From positions 62,001-126,000 of the forward strand of contig NZ_JAAGKO020000004.1 of assembly GCF_027947535.2 (NCBI RefSeq): a stretch of 64,000 bases of DNA. The letters run 5' to 3'. The position numbers were made by a program, and so were the translations under genes. The stretch is from Streptantibioticus silvisoli. GTDB taxonomy: Bacteria; Actinomycetota; Actinomycetes; Streptomycetales; Streptomycetaceae. The notes beneath the pieces are model-generated. The model was not told the origin of the DNA and did no database searches. It saw only the letters and a list, made by a program, of their open reading frames with translations. This document shows positions 52,853-62,104 of the stretch, in pieces. The first letter of the stretch is position 1, and each line of letters opens with the position of its first letter.

Positions 52853-52960
52853 TCAGCGGGTCCCCGCCAGGGTGAAGAGGTCGTCGTCGGCGACCCGGCC
52901 GGGCCCGAGAACCCCGCGAACAGTGCCCGCGGCGTCATCGTGCGCGAACCGGCGCTCCCC
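52853..52960 (-). pseudogene. NRPS carrier-domain relic
   Basis: On the minus strand the frame ending at the TGA 52855-52853 reads TVRGVLGPGRVADDDLFTLAGTR. This matches the first helix and loop of a peptidyl carrier protein (EVLGxxRVxxDDDFFxLGG) up to the serine site, where it stops. No start or upstream domain is present. Its position between mbtH and the adenylation gene marks it as debris of a former NRPS. The rest of 52738-53170 holds no intact gene. Confidence 0.6.
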
Positions 52961-53172
52961 AGACGGGTGTTGGAGCCGTCACAGGAGCTGTCACCGCTTC
53001 CGCTCTGCCCGCTGACGCCGGAACGGAAACGTTCCACGGGCTTTCGTGGTTCGGCGGAAGTCGTTCCACGGGGTCCTGCGGTCCGGCGGCCGGCAGCTCC
53101 TCGTGGCCGATGAAGTTCCTTGGGTTCAGCGGCAGTCGGAGCGAGCGAGGTGGTAACTGACCGCCTGGAAAG

Positions 53173-53316
53173 GGGACTTGCTCGGCACCGGTGCGGGGTT
53201 CGTGGCCAGGCGTGCGCAACGGGACTTGACCGCACCGGCGCGGTGTTCGGGGCCGAAGGATGCGCAACGGGACCTGACCTGCACCGGCGCTGGCTCAGCG
53301 GCCGGCGCAGGGGCGA
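53173..53316. repeat. Three 48-bp tandem units
   Basis: Units start at 53173, 53221 and 53269, each beginning GGGACYTG; the first two end in TGCGCAAC and the third is more diverged. Two exact 18-bp units (CGGTCCCGGCGGTGTCAC at 53414 and 53432) follow, the last covering the stop of the adenylation gene. Confidence 0.75.
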
Positions 53317-53445
53317 CCGGACACGACCGGCACCGGCACCGACTCCGGCACCGGTGTCAGTGGCCGGCGATGGGGCCCGAAGCGGGCGCCGGGGCGCGGA
53401 GGTGCGCCTCGCGCGGTCCCGGCGGTGTCACCGGTCCCGGCGGTG

Positions 53446-55437
53446 TCACCGGTCGCCGCGTTCGATCGCCGACGCCATCAGCTCCACCGTGCGCATCCCG
53501 TCGAACAGGTCGGACGCCGACAAGGCGGTGCCCAGCGCCTCCTCCACGGCCATCAGCAGGGACAACGCCGACGTCGGATCTCCGCCCAGCGAGAAAAAGT
53601 CCTCGTCCACCCCGACCGACGCCCGGCCCAGGGCGTACGCCCACAGCCCGGCCAGCGCCGCCTCCAGCGGGGTGCGCGGCGCGGCGCCGCGCCCGTCGTC
53701 CGGGTCGCCGGCCGCACCGGTGGCACCCGCCGGGCCGGTGAAGGCCGGCGAGGTGACCACCGTCAGCGGATCGGGGCCCTCCGGCCGGCCGCCGCCCGGC
53801 CGGAGGGTGTCATGGGGGGCCGCCGGCTCCGCCGCGGCGGTCTGCCGCGCGGCGGTCGACCGCGCCGGCCCCGGTTCCTCGCGCACCGCGCTCGCGCACA
53901 CGCCCGCCGGAACGCCGAACCGCACACCGAGCAGCCGGGGCATCTCGCCCCGCACCGGCTTGCCCGAGGCGTTCAGCGGCAACTCGGCGCGGAACACGAC
54001 CCGTTCCGGCACCTCGAACGCCGCCAGGTGCTCGACGGCGTACGCCCGCAGCGCCGCCTCGTCCACCGCCCGGCCCGGACGCGGCACCACCACCGCGGCG
54101 ACGTGCTCGGTCGGCCCGTCCGGCACGCCGAACACCACCGCGCGGCCCACCGCCGGGTGGTTCAGCAGCACCTCTTCGACCTCGTGCGGACTGACCTTCT
54201 CCCCGCCGCGGTTGATCAGCTCCTTGGCCCGCCCGGTGATCGTCAGCGAACCGTCGGCGGCCAGTTCGCCCAGGTCACCGGTGCGCAACCAGCCGTCCAC
54301 GAAAGCCTCGCCGGCGTCGTGCGGCCACACGTACCGCTCGATGACGTTGCCGCCGCGCACCACGATCTCGCCGCTCGCACCGGCCGCGGTGCTGACCGCG
54401 CCGTCCGCGCCCAGCACGCCGACCTGCGAGCCGGACGGCAGCATGCCCTGCGCCGTGCCGTCCTGCGGCAGCGGCGCGCACGCGATCTGCGACGCCTCCG
54501 ACATCCCGTACGACTCGATCAGCGGCACCCCGAAACGGCTCTCCAGCTCCCGCTTCAGCCCGGCCGGCATCGGCGCCGCGCCGGAGCGGATGAACCGCAG
54601 CCGGGGCGCGACCAGCGGCCTGCCCCGCGAGGCGTCCAGCAGCGCCCGGTGCGTCATCGGGCTCGCCGAGAACCACGACGGCTCCAACTCCCCCAGCAAC
54701 CGCAGCGTCCCGGCCGGATCGAACGCCGGCACGCACGCCATCGACGAACCGGACACCAGCGCCGTCACCAGACCGCCGACCAGCCCCTGCACGTAGAACA
54801 GCGGATTGAGGTTGAGCCGCCGGTCGCTCGCCGTCAGCCGGTACGCGGTCACCGACGCGCGCGCCGCCGCCAGCATCCCGGCCATCGTCAACGGCACGAT
54901 CTTGCCCGCGGACGTGGTGCCCGACGTCCGCAGCAGCACCGACTCGCCCACCACCGGCGGCGCCGAACGCCGTCCGCACCGCAGCAGTTGGCCCGCCGGC
55001 GTCCCCGCGCCGAGCCGCCCGTCGTGGGCGACCACGTCCAGCTCACTGGTCAGCGCCGCCCGCCGCAACCGCCCCGGCGCGCCGTCGGCCAGCAGGATCG
55101 CGGTCGGCTCCAGCACGTCGAAGTACGCCTCGTACTCGTCCTGCGCCAGCCCCGGATTGACCGGGCAGCACACCGCCACGGACATCACCGCCAGCAACGT
55201 CACCGCGCTGTCGGGGTCGTTGGCCGCCGGTACCACCACACGGTCCCCGCGCCGCACCCCGCAGGCCGCCAGCCGGTCGGCGCCGGCCCGTACCCGTTCC
55301 GCGAGACCCGCGAACGTCAACGGTTCGGTGCCCGGCGCCAGCAGCGCGATCGCGTCGGGGGTGCGCCGCGCGCGGTCGTCCAGCACCTGCGCCAGGTGGG
55401 TGGCGTCGCCGTCGTGGGCCGGCTCGTCGTCCCGCAT
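53446..55437 (-). CDS. NRPS-like adenylation domain plus carrier domain lacking the active serine
   Basis: 663 residues. The adenylation (acyl-CoA-synthetase-like) domain spans about 1-510 with LLRTSGTTSAGKIVPLT, SGAAPMPAGLKRELE, ESYGMSEAS, GWLRTGDLGEL, GRAKELINRGGEKVSP and the lysine-bearing NASGKPVRGEM. A disordered linker leads to a carrier-type domain (about 590-660) whose core reads FFSLGGDPTSAL. Residue 621, where phosphopantetheine would attach, is Pro (codon 53577-53575, CCG) instead of Ser. The protein can probably adenylate an acid, but its own carrier cannot be loaded. GGAAAGGTG precedes the ATG. Confidence 0.85.
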   Translation of the reverse strand: MRDDEPAHDGDATHLAQVLDDRARRTPDAIALLAPGTEPLTFAGLAERVRAGADRLAACGVRRGDRVVVPAANDPDSAVTLLAVMSVAVCCPVNPGLAQDEYEAYFDVLEPTAILLADGAPGRLRRAALTSELDVVAHDGRLGAGTPAGQLLRCGRRSAPPVVGESVLLRTSGTTSAGKIVPLTMAGMLAAARASVTAYRLTASDRRLNLNPLFYVQGLVGGLVTALVSGSSMACVPAFDPAGTLRLLGELEPSWFSASPMTHRALLDASRGRPLVAPRLRFIRSGAAPMPAGLKRELESRFGVPLIESYGMSEASQIACAPLPQDGTAQGMLPSGSQVGVLGADGAVSTAAGASGEIVVRGGNVIERYVWPHDAGEAFVDGWLRTGDLGELAADGSLTITGRAKELINRGGEKVSPHEVEEVLLNHPAVGRAVVFGVPDGPTEHVAAVVVPRPGRAVDEAALRAYAVEHLAAFEVPERVVFRAELPLNASGKPVRGEMPRLLGVRFGVPAGVCASAVREEPGPARSTAARQTAAAEPAAPHDTLRPGGGRPEGPDPLTVVTSPAFTGPAGATGAAGDPDDGRGAAPRTPLEAALAGLWAYALGRASVGVDEDFFSLGGDPTSALSLLMAVEEALGTALSASDLFDGMRTVELMASAIERGDR

Positions 55438-55780
55438 GCCACACCTTTCCGTTCACATCGCTCCACGCGGCGGTCGCACGCCACGCCCGATCCGGCGGCC
55501 AGGGGGGAGGACCGCGCGGAGCCGGGGAAGCCGGGAGGCGGACCGCTCGCGGGCGCCTTCGGCCAGGACCACCCCATCGTCCCGCCGCGAACCGGGGCGA
55601 TCCAGGCAACCGACCGGCAATTGGGTCGGATGTCGCTGGGCGGGGTGTCTTTGGGGGCGGGGTTGCTGGGGTGGGGTGGTGTTGCTGGGGTGGGGTGGTG
55701 TTGCTCGGGGTGGTGCGGGCCGGACGTCACCGGGGCGGCGAGGGGTGGGCCGGGCGCCGGTCGCTCCTACACTGCCGTTC
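55438..55780. other. Intergenic with 19-bp tandem repeat
   Basis: GTTGCTGGGGTGGGGTGGT is repeated exactly at 55662 and 55681, with a partial third copy at 55700. No gene is seen. TACACT lies 7 nt before the ATG at 55781 and suits a leaderless start. Confidence 0.6.
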
Positions 55781-56008
55781 ATGAACTCCATACGCTGTAC
55801 GCAGTGCGGGGCGGTCGGGCTGGAGGACGGATTCCTGCTGGACGCCGGTGAGGGGTCGCGGGGGTTCGCGCGGTGGGTCGAGGGCGCGCTGGAGAAGGGG
55901 CTCCTCGGCGGCGCGAAGCGGATGGGCCGCCCCCGCAGGCAGATCGAGGCCTTCCGGTGCCCCGGGTGCGGGCACCTGGAACTGTTCGCCACCGAGAGCA
56001 CCCGCTGA
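55781..56008 (+). CDS. Small zinc-ribbon protein
   Basis: 75 residues with two cysteine pairs, IRCTQCGAVGL near the N-terminus and FRCPGCGHLELF near the C-terminus, expected to form one zinc ribbon. Between them is a basic segment GGAKRMGRPRRQ. The type is widespread in Streptomyces as an uncharacterised single-gene unit. TACACT ends 7 nt before the ATG and there is no ribosome binding site. It is probably unrelated to the NRPS remnants around it. Confidence 0.8.
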   Translation: MNSIRCTQCGAVGLEDGFLLDAGEGSRGFARWVEGALEKGLLGGAKRMGRPRRQIEAFRCPGCGHLELFATESTR

Positions 56009-56219
56009 CCCCGCCCGCCGAACCGTCGAGGACCCCGTCCCCGTCCCCGCCCCCACGGCCGGCCGCCGCGCACCGCCCACGGACGCGCCCCCGCCGGCCT
56101 GCTCGGGGGGATTGCCGGTCGGATACCTGGTCACCGGGGTCGTCGCGCCGCCAGCATCGGGGGCGGACGGTGGGGTGAGGCCGGTGCGGCCGGCGCGCCG
56201 GAAAGGTGGTCGGGCTTCG

Positions 56220-59117
56220 ATGAACGCACGCCCCGCGCGGCAGGCGCTGCCGTTGACGGCCGCCCAACGCGGCGTCTGGGCCGCCCATCGGCTCGCGCCG
56301 GGATCGTCCGCGTACAACCTCGCGCACTACTCGGAGATCCGCGGCCCGGTCGACGCCCGGCTGCTCGCGCGGGCGGTACGGCACGCCGAGGGGGAGTGCG
56401 GGACGTTCGACGTGCGCCTGGCGGCCGTCGACCAGGGCGCCGGCGCCACACAGGAGTTGACGGCCGGCGGCACCTCCGGGTGGCAGTCGGTGGACCTCCG
56501 CCGCGAGAGCGACCCGCGGACCGCCGCTCAGGCGTGGATGGAACGGGACCGCGCCACCGCCCCTGACCTGGTGACCGGCGTCCTGGCCCGCGCCGCACTC
56601 CTGCGCCTCGGCGACGACCACTACTTCTGGTACCGACGCTGCCACCACATCCTGACCGACACGTTCGGCGCGCTCGTGCTCGCCCGGCGGATCGCCGAGG
56701 TCTACGAGGCGCTGCTGGCCGGCGAGGGCGACCCGGCCGGCGACCCGCTGGGCCGGCTGACGACGCTGCTGGCCGACGAGGCCGCCTACCGGGCGTCGCC
56801 GGAGTACGCCGCGGACCGCGCCTACTGGGCCGACCGGCTGGCGGACCGCGCTCCTGTGCCCAGCCTGGCGCCCGGCGCGCCGGCCGGCCCGGCCGCGCGC
56901 CCGATCACCTCACTGGTGACGCTGTCGCCGGACGAACTCGGCGCCCTGCACGCCGCCGGCCGCCAGGCCCGCACCCCGTGGACCGTGCCGCTGCTCGCCG
57001 CCGTCGGCGCGTTCCTGCACCGCGTGACCGGCCGGCCGGACATCACCCTCGGCGTCCCGGTGACCGCACGGCGCGGCGCGCAGATGCTGACGATCCCCGG
57101 CATGGTCGCCAACCGGCTGCCGCTGCGGCTCGCGATCGACCCGGCCATGACCCGCACCGACCTGCTGCGCCATGTCACCACCCGGCTGGGCGAGTTGATG
57201 GCCCACCAGCGGTACCCCCACGACGACCTGTGCCGCGACCTGCGCCGACCGGACCGCGACGAGCACCTGTTCGGTCTGCTGGTGGACATCACCCCGATCA
57301 GCGCGGACCTGAGGTTCGCCGGCCGCACCACGACGGTGACCACCCTGTCCGGCGGCCCGGTACCGGACCTCACCGTCAACTTCCGCCCCGGCGCCGAGAG
57401 CAAGGGCCTGGAGTGCGAGTTCCTGGCCCACCCCGACCGCTACACCCAGCACGACGTCACCACCCACCAGCGCCGATTCATCACCTTCCTGCGGGCACTG
57501 GCCACCGCGGAGGGGGACTCTCCCATCGGTGGATTGGGGGTGGGGGTGGGGGTGGGGTTGATGGCGGGGGATGTGGATCGCGTTGGTCGGGTTGGGGGCG
57601 TTGGGGGCGGCGGTCGCGTCGGAGGTGTCGGGAGCATCCGGGGCGTCGATCGGGCTGGGGGTGCGGGGGACGTCGACCGTGCCGGGCGTCAGGTGCGGAT
57701 GCGGGGCTTCAGCGCCGAACCCGGCGAGGTCGAGGACGTACTGGCGTCCGCCGCCCGGGTGTCCCGCACCGGGTTCGCGCTGACCGCGCTCGACGTCCTC
57801 CGCCACAAAACGGTGGCCGCGATGGGCGCGCACGCCTCCGCCATCGAGGGCTCCCGGTCCGCCGCAGAACGTGGCGACCCCGTCAGGCCTCCCTCCGGCG
57901 AACCCGCCCGGCCCGACGCCCGCCGCTCCACGTTCGACGCCCCGCAGGACGTGCTGCCGCGCGGCCCGTTACCGGCGCCCCCGCGCCCCCGCGCCGAATC
58001 CGCCGACCGCTTCGGCGAGGACCCCGGCAACGGCGACCCGTCCGCCCCGGACAACACGCAGCAGGTCTTCGGCCTCCGCGGTCCCGTCGACGCGGACGCG
58101 CTGCACAGCGTGTGCCGCCAGCTCGTGCGTCGCCACCCGGTGCTGCGGACCGTCTTCGGGCGTGACGAAGCGGGCCGGGCCGTACGGCTGATCGCGAACG
58201 AGATCGACGTGCCGTTCTCCGTACAGGACGTGCGCGGCGCGGCACCGAACGAGCGGGCACACCGCCTGGCCGTGCTGCTCGCCCAGGACAAGCGAACCCG
58301 GTTCCGGCCGGACGAACGCCCTTTGCTGCGCTTCACCCTGATCCACCTCGGCCCCGACGGTCACCTGCTGGTGCTCACCGGCCACCCCGCCCTGCGCGAC
58401 GGCCACTCGCTGCCGCTGGTCCTGCGCGACCTGTCCGCACTCCACACGGCGACCCGATCCGCAGCCGGTGGCACCGGGCCCGACGCTGCGGGGGCGATCG
58501 GTGACAGGGCCGACGCCACGGGAGGTGCTCGCACCGGTTCTGTTGGCACTGGTTCTGTTCGCACCGGAGCCGTTGGCACCGGAGGCGTTCGCACCCGAGT
58601 CGATGGCACCCGAGTCGATGGCACCGGAGCCGTTGGCACCGGAGGCGTTCGCACCGGAGGCGTTCGCACCGGAGCCGTTCGCACCGGTTCCGTTCGCACC
58701 CGAGGCGATGGCACCGGAGCCGTTGGCACCGGTCCCGAGGCCGCCGGTCCCGAGGCCCTCGACACCGGGACCGTCGGCACCGGGACCCCCGGCGCCCCGG
58801 ACGCGGTCGATGGGCTGCCGCCCGTGGTGCCGTTCCGTGCCTACCTGGACCGATCGACCGCAGTGAACCCGGCGACGGCACACACGGCTCGGCGACGGGA
58901 CAGCGTCAAGCTGGCCGCGCCGGCGGAACCGGACGTCGAGTACCCCGCCGGCCCGCCTTCGCCGTTGGACGCCGACCGCTCCCAGAAGCTGACGCGCGTC
59001 CTCGACCCCACGACCGACGACGAGCGGTTGGGCGGTCGCCTCCGCCCTCCCGGGCGCCCGGGCAGCCTTCGGCGAGGGGCGGCCGACGAGCGCATGCGCC
59101 CTCCAACGCCCCGCTGA
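56220..59117 (+). pseudogene. Degenerate NRPS: condensation domain, adenylation/carrier scraps, dead second condensation domain
   Basis: 965 codons. Residues 8-435 form a complete-looking condensation domain with HHILTDTFG at 142-150 (HHxxxD kept). After a Gly/Val repeat linker, RQVRMRGFSAEPGEVEDVL is the A8 motif of an adenylation domain whose bulk is missing, followed directly by a carrier-end segment (FALTALDVLRHKTVAAMG). A second condensation domain follows, but its motif is HPALRDG, with the catalytic second His replaced by Pro. It is then interrupted by 14 pentads encoded in 15-bp repeats (58527-58736) and frameshifted before the stop. GAAAGGTGG precedes the ATG. Confidence 0.8.
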
Positions 59118-59118
59118 G

Positions 59119-59301
59119 CAAACGGAGTTGCTCGACGAAACCCACACCACCTCCACCGTCTTCGAGAACGCTCCCAAGGACCGTGCCGCCATCGGCCGCC
59201 GACTGCCGGGGCTGGGTCTCGCGGTCGAGAAGGGCAGTGCCGCCGACGCCGGCCACGACCCCCTCGACCTCATCGCCGCCCCGGGCCGCGTCCGGACCTG
59301 A
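59119..59301 (+). pseudogene. Frameshifted C-terminal fragment of the second condensation domain
   Basis: In the frame starting at positions 1 modulo 3, the DNA after the stop at 59117 reads TELLDETHTTSTVFENAPKD, then LPGLGLAVEKGSAADAGHDP and LDLIAAPG, ending at TGA 59299-59301. This is the condensation-domain segment around VFENxPxD...H(Y)PLxLxxxPG. It shows that the upstream gene lost its frame. The downstream half of the domain is absent. Confidence 0.65.
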
Positions 59302-59433
59302 CCCCTGGCGTACCGGGCTCGCACACCCCCCTTTCCTCGCCCGCGCGTCACTTCCTCCCACTCGGCGGACCGTGACTGGGCGTGGGCGTGGGCGTGGTCA
59401 TGGTCATGGACGTGGGCGGTTGCGGCTGGCGGG

Positions 59434-59949
59434 TCAGGCGGCGCCGATCGGCCGTACGCCGTTCACCGCCTGCTTGCCGCGCGCCCTCACCACCACCGTC
59501 TCGCCCGCCAGGCTCAGGGCGACCATCATGACCAGGCTCGCCTGCGCCACCGTGTGCGAGGCGTTGACGTGCGAGGCCCCGGTGCCTATGCCCAGCCGGA
59601 CGGCGAACGTCACGAGCCACAGCACCACCGTCAGCGGCGTGTACCGCGCGTACAGCTCGCCCTCGCGCAGGAACATGCGCACCGTCGTGCCCCGTATCGC
59701 GCCCAGGGCCAGCGAGACCACAGTTCCCACGCCGAGCAGCACGACGTCACCCTCGGTCAGGTGGCTCGGGTACGAGACGCCCACCGCGGTCCCGATCAGC
59801 ACCGCGCCGTACACCGCCATGATCGCTATGACGATCGGCGCCCGCCCGCCGTAGACCCTGCGACCGCGCATGCGCCGCACGATGAGCAGGGCCATGATGA
59901 CGACGACGACCGCCGTCTGCAGGGCTTCGTTGTGGCTCGATGTATTCAC
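59434..59949 (-). CDS. Membrane protein (DUF1453-like)
   Basis: 171 residues from the GTG at 59949. Four to five hydrophobic helices are visible: LQTAVVVVIMALLIVRR, IVIAIMAVYGAVLIGTAVGV, VVLLGVGTVVSLALGAIRGT, TVVLWLVTFAVRLGIG and a last one. A charged RRMRGRRVYGGR loop follows helix 1. The layout fits DUF1453/CcdC-like membrane proteins; function unknown. TAGAAT (59962-59957) ends 7 nt before the GTG and no ribosome binding site exists, so the mRNA is likely leaderless. A longer frame to 60015 would override that signal. Confidence 0.75.
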   Translation of the reverse strand: MNTSSHNEALQTAVVVVIMALLIVRRMRGRRVYGGRAPIVIAIMAVYGAVLIGTAVGVSYPSHLTEGDVVLLGVGTVVSLALGAIRGTTVRMFLREGELYARYTPLTVVLWLVTFAVRLGIGTGASHVNASHTVAQASLVMMVALSLAGETVVVRARGKQAVNGVRPIGAA

Positions 59950-59956
59950 GAAATGG

Positions 59957-59962
59957 ATTCTA
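59957..59962 (-). promoter_or_regulatory. -10 box for a leaderless DUF1453-like mRNA
   Basis: TAGAAT on the minus strand is close to the streptomycete -10 consensus and ends exactly 7 nt before the GTG start. Confidence 0.55.
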
Positions 59963-61140
59963 CGGTAATTCCGTCCCGAGTGGCCTCTGAATTCTCGTGA
60001 AGATTTATCCATCAATACCCTGATGGATAGGGTGGATATCCCCTAAGTGACCCTGAATTCATCCCTGAGATGACCCTGATCCCGCCCCGGCTCCACCCCG
60101 AGGGTGCCCCGGACATCCACCCGCAAGACCTCGCTCCGTACCAGGTCAAACGGCCTTTGGTGGGCGGACGCCCCTGCGTTGTCCCGCGCGCCAGCCGCTG
60201 CGGCGCACCCTCGCCGACGTGCCGGAAGCCGAGAGACGATGCGAGCGCCGGGGAAGCCCGGCCGCGACTGGTCGAACCATGACAAGCGCCGACGCAGAAT
60301 GGAAAAGGATGGTGATCGGACAGGGTGGCGGTGGACGGGGAGCCGAAAGGGCGGAATTCGCATGGAGAGGCGGGGAGCGGAGGCTGCGGCGTGGCTGGGG
60401 GGTAAAGAGCGGCGCCGGTGCGAGCCCGTTCCGTACCCGACCCCTCGACTCCGGGGGTGTCCCCGACCGCGAGGCTGATCCCGTTCGCGGCGCCGGCACC
60501 GGCGCCGACTGCGACTCTGACTTCGACTGCGTCGCGCACGCTCCGGTTGCGTTGCGCACGCTCCGGCTGCGTTGCCCCGCCCCGCCCGCTGCGGCCGGCC
60601 CCGCCCCGCCCAGCTCGCACCGCCCCGCCCAGCTCGCACCGCCCCGCCCGCGCTGCACCGCTCCGCCCGCGTCGCCCCGATCCCGCCCGCGTTGTCCCGC
60701 CCCGTTCGCCTCGCCTCGCCCGCGGCCTCGCCTGCGCCGCCTCGCCCCCGACCGCGCCGCCTCGCCCCCGCGTCACCCCGATTCCGGCCAGGCCGCCGAA
60801 CCGGCCCTGCCGCCGACCCCGTTCGCGGGCGCCACCCCGTTCGTGGTGACGGGGTGATGGGGGCACGGGGGCACGGGGGTACGGAGCGACGGGGGCATGG
60901 GGGACTGGACGACGCTTCACCGTGGTGGCCGTCGGGCCGGGCGTCGGTCGGGCGCTCGACCCGGCATCCGGCAACTCATGCACGCCGAGGAGGAGTTGGC
61001 GGAAAAATACGCGTGAAAGGTCTCCACGCGGCCCACGCATTCCTTTACAGTTCGCGCCAAGGCGCCCGGGGGACCCCGTGGAGGCCTACGGCCCAAAGCC
61101 GTTGCGCATCAACCGTGTTGAGAACCTCCACCGAACCCTG
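59963..61140. other. 1.2-kb region without a recognisable gene
   Basis: Open frames exist on both strands (for example minus 61040-60012) but are Arg/Gly/Ala low complexity without start signals. From 60570 to 60780 the DNA is a run of CCGCCC-rich imperfect repeats (CGCCCAGCTCGCACCGCCC twice near 60598-60640). An AT-richer patch with TTTACAG near 61043 probably belongs to the promoter of the next gene. Confidence 0.6.
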
Positions 61141-61151
61141 AGGGGCATGCC

Positions 61152-61364
61152 ATGAAGCACACCAAGGGCACCCGCGTCGCCGCCGTAGCCGCCACCCTGC
61201 TGGCCGCCGGCCTCGTCGCCGCCGGTCCGGCCAGCGCCGCCGAGACCCACGCCGCACCGCGCGTCAGCGCCAACCAGCTGCACGCCAGCATCATCAAGGC
61301 CGCCGCCGCCACCGACACCTCCGACGTCCTCAGCACCGGCCCGGCGGGCTTCCTGGAGGCCTGA
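61152..61364 (+). CDS. Small secreted peptide of unknown function
   Basis: 70 residues. A clear signal peptide (KHTKGTRVAAVAATLLAAGLV, cleavage near ASA-AE at about residue 30) leaves a mature peptide of about 40 residues (THAAPRVSANQLHAS..., ending GFLEA). There is no cysteine, so it is not a disulfide-bonded toxin or lanthipeptide. GAGGGG lies upstream of the ATG. No family is recognised. TACAGT near 61044 is a possible -10 box. Confidence 0.7.
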   Translation: MKHTKGTRVAAVAATLLAAGLVAAGPASAAETHAAPRVSANQLHASIIKAAAATDTSDVLSTGPAGFLEA

Positions 61365-62030
61365 TCCTCCGGCGGTTCGAACCGCCGCCCGGGTCGGCAC
61401 CGTAACGGCCGCCGGCCCGGGTACGTCCGCCGGCGTCCGGCGTGACCCCGGCTCCGCCTGCCCTCGAACGCCCCGGCCTCGCAGCGCCCGCGTTTCGGTC
61501 CCGCCGTCACCGCCGTCCGGCCCCGTGGCGCCCGCGTCCCGGTCCCGCCGTCCGGCTCCCCGCGCCATTCCGCCCGGCGCCGGTGCGACTCCTTCGGCGC
61601 CGAGCCCGCCGTACCGCGCGCTAGTGCCGCGTACCGCGCGCCGCCTACCGCGTCCAAGCCCTGCGTGGCGCTTCACCCGGCACCCGTGACCGCGTACCGC
61701 TGTCGACGGTGTACGGACGCTGTGGCTAACGGCCCGCGGCCTCCCGCTTCCCCGTCCAACAGGCGGGCGCGGGCCGCATCCGGACGTCCGCGCGCGCCCC
61801 GCTTCTCCGCAGGCCGCCAACCACCCCCACCCCGGCCGCCGTTCGCGCCCGCTGCCCGCGCTCACCCTCCGTCCGCACCCACCCTCCGTCCGCGCCCTCC
61901 CACCGTTCGCGCGATCCGTCCGCACCCTCAGCCCGCCGCACCCACCGTTCGCGGACGCCGTCCGCGCGATCCGTCCGCGCGATCCGTCCGCGCGATCCGT
62001 CCGCGCCCACCGTTCCCCGTGGTGGGAACG
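61365..62030. other. Gene-free region with 13-bp tandem repeat
   Basis: No gene. GATCCGTCCGCGC occurs three times in exact tandem (61968, 61981, 61994), preceded by diverged copies from about 61912. The rest is CCGCCGTCC-rich. Confidence 0.65.
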
Positions 62031-62065
62031 CGGAAGGCCCGTCCCTGGGTGGGACGGGCCTTCCG
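62031..62065 (-). terminator. Terminator of the LAETG protein gene
   Basis: A perfect 15-bp stem (CGGAAGGCCCGTCCC, 62031-62045, with 62051-62065) and a 5-nt loop, 39 nt after the stop. Confidence 0.8.
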
Positions 62066-62104
62066 GTGGTGGAGCGTGTGTGGCGGGATGCCGGGTGGAG
62101 CAGG

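Noticed and set aside
57969-59351. Minus-strand open frame of about 460 codons opposite the condensation gene.
   Set aside because: It mirrors the 15-bp repeats (SGANGSGA-type runs) and has no domain, whereas the plus strand carries NRPS motifs.
60012-61040. Minus-strand open frame of about 342 codons.
   Set aside because: Mostly Arg/Gly/Ala low complexity from CCGCCC repeats, no start signal, no family resemblance.
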